Part shown: one piece after another, positions 7,380 through 17,400 of the stretch
Layout of the letters: every line of letters begins with the position of its first letter
How positions within the stretch are numbered: the stretch's first letter is position 1
Made by a program: the position numbers and the translations under genes
Notes under the pieces: model-generated
What the model saw: the letters and a program-made list of their open reading frames with translations, nothing else
Told to the model about the DNA's origin: nothing
The model's database searches: none
Source of the DNA: an uncultured Ruminococcus sp.
GTDB taxonomy: Bacteria; Bacillota; Clostridia; Oscillospirales; Acutalibacteraceae
NCBI GenBank assembly: GCA_902790475.1
Contig: CADASG010000015.1
Span: 1-42,454, forward strand
Direction: 5' to 3'
DNA length: 42,454 bases

Positions 7380-9023
7380 TTACTGCATGCAGGTACCGAT
7401 CCACTCAATAAAGTTCTCGGTGCTGTCGCCTGTGCGTTCCGCCTCTTCGTGTCCCTTCTCCCACACGGTTTCAAAGTCAACGTTTTTGACGTCACTGTTA
7501 TGCTCAAGCGCAAGCGCGAGATTCGCTTCCGTGGTCACCGAGGTGTTGAATTGCTTAATGCCCGTTCGGATACGCCAGTATTCAGCGACATCGGAGGTGC
7601 CGAAGCCCTCTCGTTTTTCCATCAGATAATAGAGAGGCGTATACATATTCACGCGCTGTTCCAAGGTGCTGTCCTGTGCGTCGGTCTTTTTGAAATCCTC
7701 GGCAAAATCCGCGGCGGCATCGTTGTTGAGCTTTGTCAGGATATCTCCGAGTATTTTGTCAAAATGCGATCCCTTGCCGTCTCCCGTACCAAAAAGGTTG
7801 TTTTCACTCTGCGGAGTGTCAAAACCAAACTGATTGTCGGAAGCATTTTTACACGCTTTTGCAAAGTCCGCTATGCTTGAGATCACAGCCGTATTAGTTG
7901 CTTTATCATAGGTGACCCATTTTTTGTCCTTATTCAGACTGTCGATATATCCCTGCGCTGAGCCGTAGCTGTTTTTGAGATCCGGAGAGTCAAACACGGT
8001 GTCGGACAAATAATGGTTGAGCGATCCCTCGATAACGCCTTTGATATAATCATAATAGCTTCCTGCCTGGAAGATGCCCTCTTTTGATTCTGTCAGAGTC
8101 AGCGCGTTGCCGTCCTTGTCGGTGAAGCCTGCCTGATTGATATACTCAGCGAAGGCTTTGGCAAGCTCGTCGGAGATAGCGTTTTCCTCAGCCGAACGAT
8201 CCTTGCGCGTACAGCCCATCATCCATTCATATTCCGCGTTGGCGGTATCAAGATCGGTGATTGGACACCATGCCATTACTCCTGCCACTTTATCGGACAC
8301 GCCCTGTACCGCGCCGATCTCTTTCAAATACGGATCATATAACTCGCTGTTGCCCGAAGCGCCGAGGATCGTAGCCTGAGCGCCGCCGCCGCTCATGCCG
8401 AATGCAAAGATGCGGTTTGCGTCTCCTGCCAGTTCGTCGTCGCAGTATCGGATGTAACGGACAGCCGCCTTGAGATCTGTCACTCCGGAGGGAGCGCCCT
8501 CGTCGATACCGCGGCAGCCCGGGAAAATATATACCATGCCCTGAGAGGTATACTCCTTTATCTTATCCAAAAAGTAGTTCAGAGCATTTTCCGGCATGTC
8601 TGAGGTCAGCGCCTCAGCCGCGTAATAGCTGGGCGTTTCGACCGGCAGGACAATGGGTGCGTCGGCGGAAGTATAGCTGCCGACCTTAGCCCCCTTCTTT
8701 ACGCTGCAGGTATATGTGCCGTCGCCGTTATCGGCCGCGTCCATATAATCGGCAGGAACGAATACCGAAAGCTTCTCATATTTTTCGTCGGCAGGCTTCT
8801 CGCAGTAATCAATGCCGAGCTGATAATAGATTTTTTCATTCGGCAAATACTGCCACTTGCTGTTATCCGGCTTGGGTAGATCGGATTTAACGGCGATTGT
8901 AGTCGCAGCTTCGGTCTGCGCCGTCGTTTTGGTCTGTGATGCTTTTGAACCGCTGTTTTGACCGCATCCGGCAAACGCCGTAATCATTACAGCGCTCAGT
9001 GCCAATGATAGAACTTTTTTCAT
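7380..9023 (-). CDS. tannase-like alpha/beta-hydrolase lipoprotein
   Basis: 547 aa. Lipoprotein signal with lipobox FAGC (Cys20), followed by a Ser/Thr/Ala/Lys-rich linker. Alpha/beta hydrolase with the nucleophile elbow GMSGGGAQ (Ser211), preceded by FPGCRGIDEG, and C-terminal YWRIRTG and VWEKGHEEAE segments that fit the Asp and His ends of the triad. The block WCPITDLDTANAEYEW and these segments resemble subtype B tannases and related feruloyl/gallate esterases of gut Firmicutes, so a role in cleaving phenolic esters from plant material at the cell surface is plausible. Substrate is inferred, not shown. It lies in one unit with the dockerin protease downstream. Confidence 0.75.
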   Translation of the reverse strand: MKKVLSLALSAVMITAFAGCGQNSGSKASQTKTTAQTEAATTIAVKSDLPKPDNSKWQYLPNEKIYYQLGIDYCEKPADEKYEKLSVFVPADYMDAADNGDGTYTCSVKKGAKVGSYTSADAPIVLPVETPSYYAAEALTSDMPENALNYFLDKIKEYTSQGMVYIFPGCRGIDEGAPSGVTDLKAAVRYIRYCDDELAGDANRIFAFGMSGGGAQATILGASGNSELYDPYLKEIGAVQGVSDKVAGVMAWCPITDLDTANAEYEWMMGCTRKDRSAEENAISDELAKAFAEYINQAGFTDKDGNALTLTESKEGIFQAGSYYDYIKGVIEGSLNHYLSDTVFDSPDLKNSYGSAQGYIDSLNKDKKWVTYDKATNTAVISSIADFAKACKNASDNQFGFDTPQSENNLFGTGDGKGSHFDKILGDILTKLNNDAAADFAEDFKKTDAQDSTLEQRVNMYTPLYYLMEKREGFGTSDVAEYWRIRTGIKQFNTSVTTEANLALALEHNSDVKNVDFETVWEKGHEEAERTGDSTENFIEWIGTCMQ

Positions 9024-9103
9024 GTGAGATCTCCTTTTGTGCTGTATAGGGAAACGTTAGAGGTTCCCTAAAGATTGTGTGAAGCAAAACTTTATTCATG
9101 TAT

Positions 9104-9132
9104 ATAATAAAACAGCTGCCCGAAAAAATCAA
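9104..9132 (-). promoter_or_regulatory. candidate promoter of the esterase-protease unit
   Basis: Minus-strand -35 TTGATT (9127-9132), 17-bp spacer and -10 TATTAT (9104-9109), about 80 bp upstream of the esterase start. Confidence 0.5.
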
Positions 9133-9184
9133 GCAACTGTTTAAGCTTTTATCCAACGGAAATGAGAATGATTAAACCGTTAGT

Positions 9185-10024
9185 TTACATAAGGGGCTTG
9201 TTTCTGTCATACAAGCCAAAGACCGGGTAAGGGGTTCCCTTGGCGATCTCATCGGCAAAGCATATCATCGGTATCACGATGGATTCGCAGCCAATCGTAT
9301 AAGCGGTGATCTCTCCGTCAAGGGTAGCGATTTTTATTTGATTAGCCAGCTTATTATCGCAGAGTATCTTTATGCAGCGCTCTACCTCGCGGTCGTCAAG
9401 CCCGGTTCCGCTTCCGATGAGCGGTGCGGTAACGGGGGTGTTGGATATGGTATACATGTAGCAAATAGTTTTTATCAGCTTTTTATCCGCAAGCAGAGCG
9501 AACACCTTTCTGATCGATTCCATGTCCTCAAGATAAGCTGAGATGCTTTCTTCATGCGGCTGATCCATCAGAAAAAAGTGTCTGAAATCATTTGACAAAC
9601 GCGCCAGCGCCATACCGTCGTTGCGGACAAGCTTGGCAAAGTAATCGGGACAGCGTTCTCTTTTGGAGCCTGTATGACTCACAAAGGTATCAACGAAATC
9701 ATCGGTAAAAGCCGCGTCACCCGTCAGCCCCAATATGATCGACCAGCACAAATTGAAGGAATAGCGGAAAGCGTCCTCGCTTGACATTCTACTCAGCTTT
9801 TTTGTCAAAATGAGCTGCAGATCCTGTTCCTCTCTTCCGAAAAGCGAATTGACGTCCACGTCAAGCGCGTCGGCGATCAGGGGCAATATCTCCGCGTCGG
9901 GGGTACCTCCGCGCTCCCATTTGGATACAGCCTGTGTGGTAACGCCGATCTCCCTGCTGAGTTTTTCCTGCGTGTAGCCCTTTTGTATTCGGAATTTTTT
10001 GATTTGCTCTCCGATGATCCCCAT
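9185..10024 (-). CDS. XRE-family transcriptional regulator with C-terminal sensor-like region
   Basis: 279 aa. Residues about 5-60 are a Cro/CI-type helix-turn-helix (GYTQEKLSREIGVTTQAVSKWERGG). The remaining 200 residues are mostly helical with a later segment that looks winged-helix-like; I do not recognise a named domain. The ATG at 10024 is preferred over the TTG two codons earlier because GGAGGG ends seven bases before the ATG but touches the TTG. It has its own promoter and may regulate the esterase-protease genes that follow in the same direction; that is inference from position only. Confidence 0.85.
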   Translation of the reverse strand: MGIIGEQIKKFRIQKGYTQEKLSREIGVTTQAVSKWERGGTPDAEILPLIADALDVDVNSLFGREEQDLQLILTKKLSRMSSEDAFRYSFNLCWSIILGLTGDAAFTDDFVDTFVSHTGSKRERCPDYFAKLVRNDGMALARLSNDFRHFFLMDQPHEESISAYLEDMESIRKVFALLADKKLIKTICYMYTISNTPVTAPLIGSGTGLDDREVERCIKILCDNKLANQIKIATLDGEITAYTIGCESIVIPMICFADEIAKGTPYPVFGLYDRNKPLM

Positions 10025-10053
10025 TATCAACCCTCCGTTGATTTTATTCTTCT

Positions 10054-10082
10054 ATTATATCAAGGATCATCGCGTTTGTCTA
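10054..10082 (-). promoter_or_regulatory. promoter of the XRE regulator
   Basis: Minus-strand -35 TAGACA (10077-10082), 17-bp spacer, perfect -10 TATAAT (10054-10059), about 30 bp before the start codon. Confidence 0.7.
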
Positions 10083-10123
10083 TACGGATATCTTGTATCA
10101 ATAAAAAGACTGATTTTGTAAAA

Positions 10124-10153
10124 AAGAGTGGCAAACCTTGGTCTGCCACTCTT
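10124..10153. terminator. bidirectional hairpin terminator after the LRR-dockerin gene
   Basis: Ten-bp perfect stem (10124-10133 against 10144-10153) with a 10-nt loop; flanking A and T runs on both sides. It follows the stop of the LRR-dockerin gene on the minus strand. Confidence 0.75.
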
Positions 10154-10179
10154 AAAAGTATTTACTGTGTTATTGCGTT

Positions 10180-11208
10180 TTAATGTGATATTGCTTCGCC
10201 GATAGGATCAATAACCGGGAAATCGGCTAAAAATCTTTGAATCTCAGTCGCATCGGAAATATCAACTACTCCGTTGCGGTTGATATCTGCCGCATCCAGA
10301 TAGATGCCCTCTAAGGTAGTCAACCGGGCGATGTGCCGCTGTATTGTCGTTACGTCGTTGATTGTAACGTTTCCGTCGCTGTCCGTGTCGCCAAGCTTTA
10401 CTTGATCGAGAAGAACATAGGGAATGTTATTGCTTTCGGCATAAGAATGAGCATAAGAATCATAACAAACGCCGAGAGTAAGGTTCGGATCGTTATAAAA
10501 CGCGCATGAAGAAATGTTTGTGACGCTTTCCGGAATTTCTGCGTATACTAATGCAGAGCAGTTAGCAAACGCGTAATCGGGAATACTTGTGATACTCTCA
10601 GGAATTGTCAGCTGTGTAATTCCGGTACCGTCAAAAGCACTTTTGCCGATGGTAGATATCTGCGACAAAAATCCAACATTGCTAAGTGAATCACAATCTA
10701 AAAAAGCATAGTTGCCGATTCCTGTTATGGATTGATTTAAATCGACTGTTGTCAATGAACTGCAGCCTGCAAAGGAGTACGCCGGGAGCGTATTTATCGC
10801 CGCATACACATATGCCGTCTGAAGCGATGTACAGTTTAAGCACACTCTTTCACCCAAAGACGTAATGTTTGCCGGAAAACGTACTGAAGAAAGAGATGTG
10901 CATTTGCTTAATGCACGGTTATCGATTTTATTCATTGAAGTAGGAATATTTAATGTCTGCATTGTTGAATTACCTGACAGCGCGTTACTTCCCAATCTGG
11001 TAACAGGGTAGGTAGTGTAGCTACCGGGAATTGTGACTATAGTTTCGGAGCCATCATACTCAGCGAGCGTTGCTTCTCTGGTATAAGTATTGAGTTCATA
11101 GCCAAAATAACCGTCCATTAATACCAAAGCAGATGCGCTATAAGAAAAGCAACAAACCATCATCGCTGATAAGCAAATTATTGCAATGAATTTTTTAAAA
11201 TGTTTCAT
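10180..11208 (-). CDS. secreted BspA-type leucine-rich-repeat protein with C-terminal dockerin
   Basis: 342 aa. Signal peptide about 1-27, then a series of BspA/LRR_5 repeats (about 55-255; recurring pattern like ITSIPDYAFANCSALVYAEIP), then a type I dockerin from about residue 272 with loops DTDSDGNVTIND and DINRNGVVDISD. BspA-like repeats usually bind proteins or glycans; here they would be displayed through a cohesin-dockerin contact. ATG with AGGAGG upstream. It is the third gene after the giant surface protein and the 42-residue peptide; the hairpin at 11227-11252 just upstream may tune its expression within one transcript. Confidence 0.92.
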   Translation of the reverse strand: MKHFKKFIAIICLSAMMVCCFSYSASALVLMDGYFGYELNTYTREATLAEYDGSETIVTIPGSYTTYPVTRLGSNALSGNSTMQTLNIPTSMNKIDNRALSKCTSLSSVRFPANITSLGERVCLNCTSLQTAYVYAAINTLPAYSFAGCSSLTTVDLNQSITGIGNYAFLDCDSLSNVGFLSQISTIGKSAFDGTGITQLTIPESITSIPDYAFANCSALVYAEIPESVTNISSCAFYNDPNLTLGVCYDSYAHSYAESNNIPYVLLDQVKLGDTDSDGNVTINDVTTIQRHIARLTTLEGIYLDAADINRNGVVDISDATEIQRFLADFPVIDPIGEAISH

Positions 11209-11226
11209 AGTTGCCTCCTTTGTTGT

Positions 11227-11252
11227 TATGCCCCGGAAAAATCCGGGGCATA
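11227..11252 (-). promoter_or_regulatory. intercistronic hairpin before the LRR-dockerin gene
   Basis: Perfect 11-bp stem (11227-11237 against 11242-11252) with a 4-nt loop. On the minus strand it is followed not by a T-run but directly by the AAAGGAGG ribosome site of the next gene, so an mRNA-processing or partial-attenuation role is more likely than plain termination. Confidence 0.55.
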
Positions 11253-11268
11253 ACTCTGTAACTAAATC

Positions 11269-11397
11269 TTATTCGATATTGCCATTGCCGCCGTCGTCAA
11301 CAATCTGACCGGGGTTACCCTCCGCGGAAGCCATTATGATCGAACCAATGTTAATCTTAACAAGCTCAAACTGGGGAGAGTCATAATTTTTTTTCAT
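11269..11397 (-). CDS. 42-residue peptide between the giant surface protein and the LRR-dockerin gene
   Basis: Short ORF encoding 42 aa, beginning MKKNYDSPQFELVKINIG and ending in a Gly/Asp/Asn-rich tail (GQIVDDGGNGNIE). It has a textbook AGGAGG ribosome site ten bases before the ATG and fills the gap between two secreted-protein genes on the same strand. It has no signal peptide, no cysteine and no hydrophobic helix. Short proteins with the pattern MKK-Y-P-F-E-V followed by a Gly-rich tail are common and uncharacterised in gut Firmicutes. It could be a peptide precursor, but no modifying enzyme is nearby. The ribosome site and placement make translation likely; function is unknown. Confidence 0.75.
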   Translation of the reverse strand: MKKNYDSPQFELVKINIGSIIMASAEGNPGQIVDDGGNGNIE

Positions 11398-11427
11398 AAT
11401 ATACGTTCCTCCTAAGGAATAATTAAA

Positions 11428-14400
11428 TTAGGATTTGCTGTATGTTCTGAGAATGCTGTTATCGCTGAGAATCCATTCGTCCGCCGAGACAGCGTTGTCG
11501 TTGTTTTTGTCATACGCCATAGCGCCGATCTGAAGGATTCCGACAATACCATTATCTGTATACAGCTGGGATTTAGCAAATTGAGTAGTAAACTCAACAC
11601 GGTTCTTGTTGGTCAGGTCAATAGAGCCGGAACCGGAGTTTACAAGCTTAACATATCCCTTAGTTGTAAGCTCTACATTAAGGGCGGTAGGAGTACTGGT
11701 CTCATAATGTAAAGAAGTGAATGTATTAGCCGCGAGCATCGACAATAACTGACTGCTGTACTGATCCATTAACTCCTTGATCTTGCTCTCGTTGTAATAA
11801 ACGGGATCTTCTCTCAGAAGCTTGGAAACATAGATATTAACAACCGCTGCACGTTTGATATTAGGATCATAATCGGGTAAACCGTAAGGAGTAAACATTG
11901 TGTTTATACGGATCCTTGCGTTACCGGCGTTGTCAATATAGTTATCATCGGCATCCTTAACGATAGTCAAGCCGTAATTAGTCAATCCTCCGGGAGCATA
12001 AACTGCATACAGATCGAAATTACCGGTAATACGGTAGCCGTATTTATAATCGGTAGATGCAACCTGTGTACCATCGGGATCATATGCCCAGTATGCAAAC
12101 TGGAGACCGCTGATTGAGGGAGAAGCCTTTGTTTCAGGACATACATATTCACCGTCCTGCTTTACGCATGCGGGGATATCATATACGTCGAGATATGCGA
12201 TAGTGTCAAGATATTCGTCGCCCTTAGGATCGGCAAGACGCTGGCTGTAATAGCCCTTGACATTTTCGTAGCTGTTGCTGCTGGTCAGCTTAGCGATTCG
12301 AGCGTTCTGGATGGTCTTATTAGAACCCTTCAGAGTGATATTTGTCGGGGTGCCCAGATCGTTTGTAGTTTTAGCGCCGTAGATGTTTACGGTGTACTCC
12401 TTCGGAGTGTTGTAAAGCCATACTACGATACTCTTGATATTCTCGAAGCTTGAGAGGTCGCCTGCGTGGAACGCTGCGCTCTCGTCTGCGGGATTCTCAG
12501 GATCATATGTCGAGCTCTCGGAGCAGTAGTTGACCCACTTTTCGCCTGAGTCGTTCGGCTGACCGTTACGGGTAGTATGATAAACTGCCTCAGCCGCTGA
12601 GTACTTGTTGCCTGTTTTCAGGTTGACGGTGTTCTTCATACCTTCAACAGCCTTGTCCTGTCTGGTCCACATATGATAATCGTCGATCAGGTTGGAAACA
12701 TTTGTGTCCTCGGCGAAGTCAACAGCCTTATCTGCTATCATCTTCTCGTAGTTATATGCTACAAATTCACCGTCGGCAAGATCGTTAATGCCGGGGAGCT
12801 CAGCCAGATAACTGTAGTGTGAATCGACCGAATCGCCCTTCCTGTAGATGTAATCATCAAGGTTTTTCAGCGTTACACTGTACTGCGTGACCACGTCACT
12901 GATTGAAGCAGGTATGTTGCTGGTAGTATCACGGTCATAGTATTTGAAGGTGATGGTGAACTGCTCGCGCTGGTTGATGAACTCCAGTTTGTTGAGGGAA
13001 ACGTAATCGCTTGTTCCTGCTACAACTGTTTCTTCAACAGGCGGGATCATGTTCTTGTAGATATAGAATGCGTTGTTGCCGCTGCCCTCAATTGTGATCC
13101 TGTCATCAGTAGTCTTAGGAGCCGCAGGAGCGAGGATGGTCTGGCTGTATTCGTTAGCCGTTGATGCATTGTTTTGATAGTAGATAGTATCGCCGTTAGG
13201 CTTTTCAGCAGTCTTTGTAAGCTTTGTGAAGGAGTAGCCCGCTGCGGGGATCTCTTCAACCTCGTAGTAGGTTTCTACGGGAACGCCTTCGATCTCTGCA
13301 TACTGACCGGGAGCGATGGTGATACCTGTACGGCTGTCATACCAACGTGTACCGATGGGTGTGCCGTCGGAATAATAGAGCGTGTATTCCAAGCCGGGAT
13401 ATTCCTTGAGGGTTTCTTCACCGGAACCGAAGAGTCTGCCGAGCTTAAGCCTAAAGTTGAACTTAGCGTTTGATGTTGACTGGTCGTCCAGTTCCTTCTT
13501 GATTCGGATAGTACCTACAGCAACCTCATTGTAGAAGTCAACGCGCATAGCTGTGTTGGCGTCCTCGGCGTCGCCGGTGTAGTTGGAGAAGTAGAAGCCG
13601 CCTTCACCGGTGGTGTCGTTAAGAGTTGTATCCGCCGCGTTATGATCGGAGTTGCCTATGCCGACCGAAGTTTTAGGAACAATATACTTTTTACTCTTTT
13701 CGTCGTAGACGCTGTAAGAAGTAATATAGTAGCTTGCCGCATTGTTGTTTGCAACGGTTTGATACTGGATCGGGGAGGTATTATTTACCGTACCGAGTCC
13801 CTGAGTCTGAGTGACCTTTACATAAGAGTTTTGAGTGATTTTGTCGTTAAAGATCGCCATCTGACCGCCAAGCAGGTGGAAGTCGGCGTCCGAGGTGTTG
13901 TCTGTTTTACCTGTTACGTGCGCTTTACCTGTGGTAGTAGCCTTGATGTATTCATCCGACAGCTCGTATACAGTGTCTTGGACAGGCGTCCAGCTTGATG
14001 TACCGTAGCTGAGCGTTGAGCCTCCCGAGCCGGGGGTACCGCCTGCTGTTGACAAAATGTATGTCTGGATCGGGTTGGAGCCGTCGTCGTACACACGCTT
14101 CGTTTCGTAGCCGTACGGATAAACAGGCTTGCTGAAATCAAGTGTTCCGGTTGATGTAGCCGGAGCCTTGGCGATGCTTGAGATAGAAGAAGGAAGATCA
14201 TTGCTGACCAGTCTCGCGTTTACATTATAAGTAAAGTAGTCGGGGTTGGTCGCATAGAGAGTGTCCTTCTTAAGAGCTCTGTTTACATTGGAAACTTCGA
14301 CATTGTTCTTAACGTTCAAACCTGTTGCCTGAGGAAGGTTGAAGCTGACAACGCAGTTAGACTGGAACGCGCCGCGCTCCATGTAGAACATCTGGAAGGT

Positions 14401-17400
14401 GTGCTTTGTTGTAGCGTCGGTAGGATTAAAGGGCTTGCCGTATGCAGCCATAAGCTCTTTAAGGTCTACAACGTTGATGTAGCTGTCGTTGTTGTATGCC
14501 CATGTACCGCGAACACCGCCGTTGCTGACAGCAGAGGAGTCGATGCTTGCCGCGGAGGATTTGTAATAAACCTTTCCGTCGGTAAAATTGATGGTAGCCG
14601 CGGAAACCTTATGGTCGCCGCCGAGGTCGAGAACCTTGATTCCGTCAACGAATACCCAAACGTCGTCGTCACCGGAGAAGTTAAACGCGATATCATGATC
14701 GTTGTTCTTAGTGTCGGTGAGATAACCTGTGTTTGTCATATAGAAGGTAAGGTCAAATTCCAAACCGAATGCACAGCCGTCCTTACTGTTAGTATTGCCG
14801 CCAAACGGGAACAAACCAACGTACTGGTTACCGTCGGAGTCCTTACCTGTGGTAAAGCCGTTGCCGTTGCTTGTGCTCTGGATAGAGAAGTTATTGTTTG
14901 AATATACTCTGTTGCGGTCTGTTGTGGAGTCGTAGGAGTAGGTTGTGATTCCGTTGAGAGTACTCTCATAGAACGGGAATTTTTTGCCCTGCTCTACGGT
15001 AGATGTAGTTGAACTGCCGTCGCTTGAATAAGAGGAGAGTGCGTTTCTTGTGCCGTCGCCCTCATAAGCGAACAGGGGATAGTTTCTCGCGGTGCTCTTT
15101 CCGAGAGTAGAGTTGCTTGTTAATTCGTTATTTCCCTTTGTGTCCATCAAATAACCAAAGGTCTCGCCGTCACCGTTTGGATTGAACTTGGTCTTGGACG
15201 TGGTCATACCTACCAAATTCTGGACAGAAGCATAGTAAGCATTATTATGATTACGCTGAGCGAGGTTAGCCGCCCAATGCTGCTTATTGTCCTTGTAAAG
15301 ATGGAAGAGCGTGGTGCCCCAACTGTTGTAGTCCTGTGTGATACCTGATTGTCCTGTATTTACTGTGCTGTTGCTGTTTTCCAAATAACCGAAATACAGT
15401 GCCCAAGGAGTATCGTATGCCTGATATGCCTGAGACAAAGCCTTGTTAGGCTTGTTAGGAGTTTGCAGACGATCGAGATTCGTGTATTTGATCACGTTTG
15501 TATCTACCTTAAAGGTCTTGACCTGGTTGCCCTCGAGAGTACGGTTGTATGTCCACATCGTTTCGTCAAGAACAACGCCCTTTACGTAATATTTTCCGCC
15601 GTATTCATAGAGCACATAAATACGGTTGGGGTTAAGGGTGATCGAGTGATCCTTTGAGTTTGTAACACTGTCGGTATAGGTAGGCTGTGCTTCAAAGGCG
15701 TTGGTGTTGCTGTCTACGAACTGGAACGAAGTCGCCCAGATAGGCAGCTCCACGCTGTATACATAGAAGCTTTGACGATTTGCGTCCTGGTTGCCTGTAC
15801 CGAACAGATCCTTACGCGATACATAGATATGGTTGTTATTTTGCGATACATTGCTTGAGTTTTTACCCGGGACTTTTACCTCTGTGGTAACGTCTGCGTT
15901 ACCGTTCAGGTTCGTATTCGAGTTGTTCCAGTAATGGATACGCATACCTGTTCCGCTTGTGGGATTGGATTTGTTTAAGCAGTAATCCGCTTCCGCAAAG
16001 TAATATGTTACTTTTTCACTGCCGTAGTTGTTGGTATTTCCGGGTGTTGAAGGTGAATAGTCTGCGATAGCCCAAATCTTTTTGTTTTTGAAGTCAACAT
16101 AGATTCTGGGGTTTGAACACTTGGGGTTGGGAGTAACGACATAGGTCACTACCGTTGCAGGCTGTTCGTTTACTGTAACTTCCTTGATTTGTGTTGTTAT
16201 CGTACAGAACTGGTTGCTTGCCTCGTCTATTGTATAAGGTGCAAGCTCGGGATCCCAGTTTGTCATTGTAGAAAGTGAGAAAATGTAGGGATTAGAGTTT
16301 TTATAAGAGGAGCTTGTAGTTCTCTTGTACGGATAATTGTAGTTCAAATAAGCTGACCTGTCGCTGCCCCATGAGGGGTTGTTGTTGCCGCTTATGTGTC
16401 CTGACATATACAGACCCGACGCGTAAACCTCAACGCTGGTTGAAGCGCTGCGGGTGTCGTAATCCCGACCGCCGGTGGTTGCATTGGAACCTACAACTAC
16501 CTTGTAGTACATTGTGTCCACGTTAGCCGTTTCCTTATAGGAATAGGTGTCGGAAGTATCCGCTGCGCGAAGCAGAGTCCAGTTTTTGCCGTCTGTGGAC
16601 TTATAGAATGTATAAGTGATAGTGTCTGCAGGAGCGTTAAGTGAATCTGTTAAATAGGAGCCCTTGATGGTAACGTTGGTTGCTGCGGAAGCATTTCTGT
16701 CTATACGTGAGGGAGTAGCAGAAATTCTTACGTTGTCCGCAGCGGCAGGTGTTTCATCAACGATCTCGTACCAGATCTTCAGGGTACCGCCGGTGCCTGT
16801 TGAGGGCATGTAGCCGTCCTCTAACAGATGTATGCGCACCCAGCCGTTGGACTGGCTGGCGTAGTTGTTGAAGCGGATCTCCTGGGGTTGCGCCGCAACT
16901 GCGCTGATCTCTTCGATAGCGAGAGCGTTCGATTCGGAATTATTGTTCTGGAAGTTATGACCTGCGGAAGAACCGATACCGAACTTGTGCGCCTTATCAT
17001 GAATAACAAAGTAGAAGGGGTCGTGATAATCACTATTGCTTCCGCCGTAATCTGCAACAAGGTCATCTTTATCCTCAGAGAGCTGTTTTACGGTACGGTA
17101 GGTGTCGAGAGTATAGTGACGCGAGCCCTCGGCATCGCTGCCCTGCTGTGTGAATTTAAGATTTGTTGAGTTTTCATTGAATGACCAGTAGTTATACATT
17201 CCATAATTAGAACTATAACCAGCGGTCGAATTACTCAAGCCGGCGCCGTTATTCAATACCTGACCGTACTGCTCCACGCCGTTTTTGCCGATCGTGCTGG
17301 AGTGGATATTAGCCGACGAAGTTGCGACCGCAAAACGTCCGCCCAGATAGTACGGGTCGGGAGTTGCTGCCCGGAATCTTGCGTAGACGGTAACGTTATC

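Noticed and set aside
11428-11520. LPXTG sorting signal at the end of the giant protein
   Set aside because: The C-terminus ends ...ILRTYSKS without LPXTG, hydrophobic segment and positive tail.
13642-13998. Many 60-170 codon frames antisense to the giant gene
   Set aside because: They follow the codon periodicity of the giant gene and have no ribosome sites; nothing suggests separate genes.
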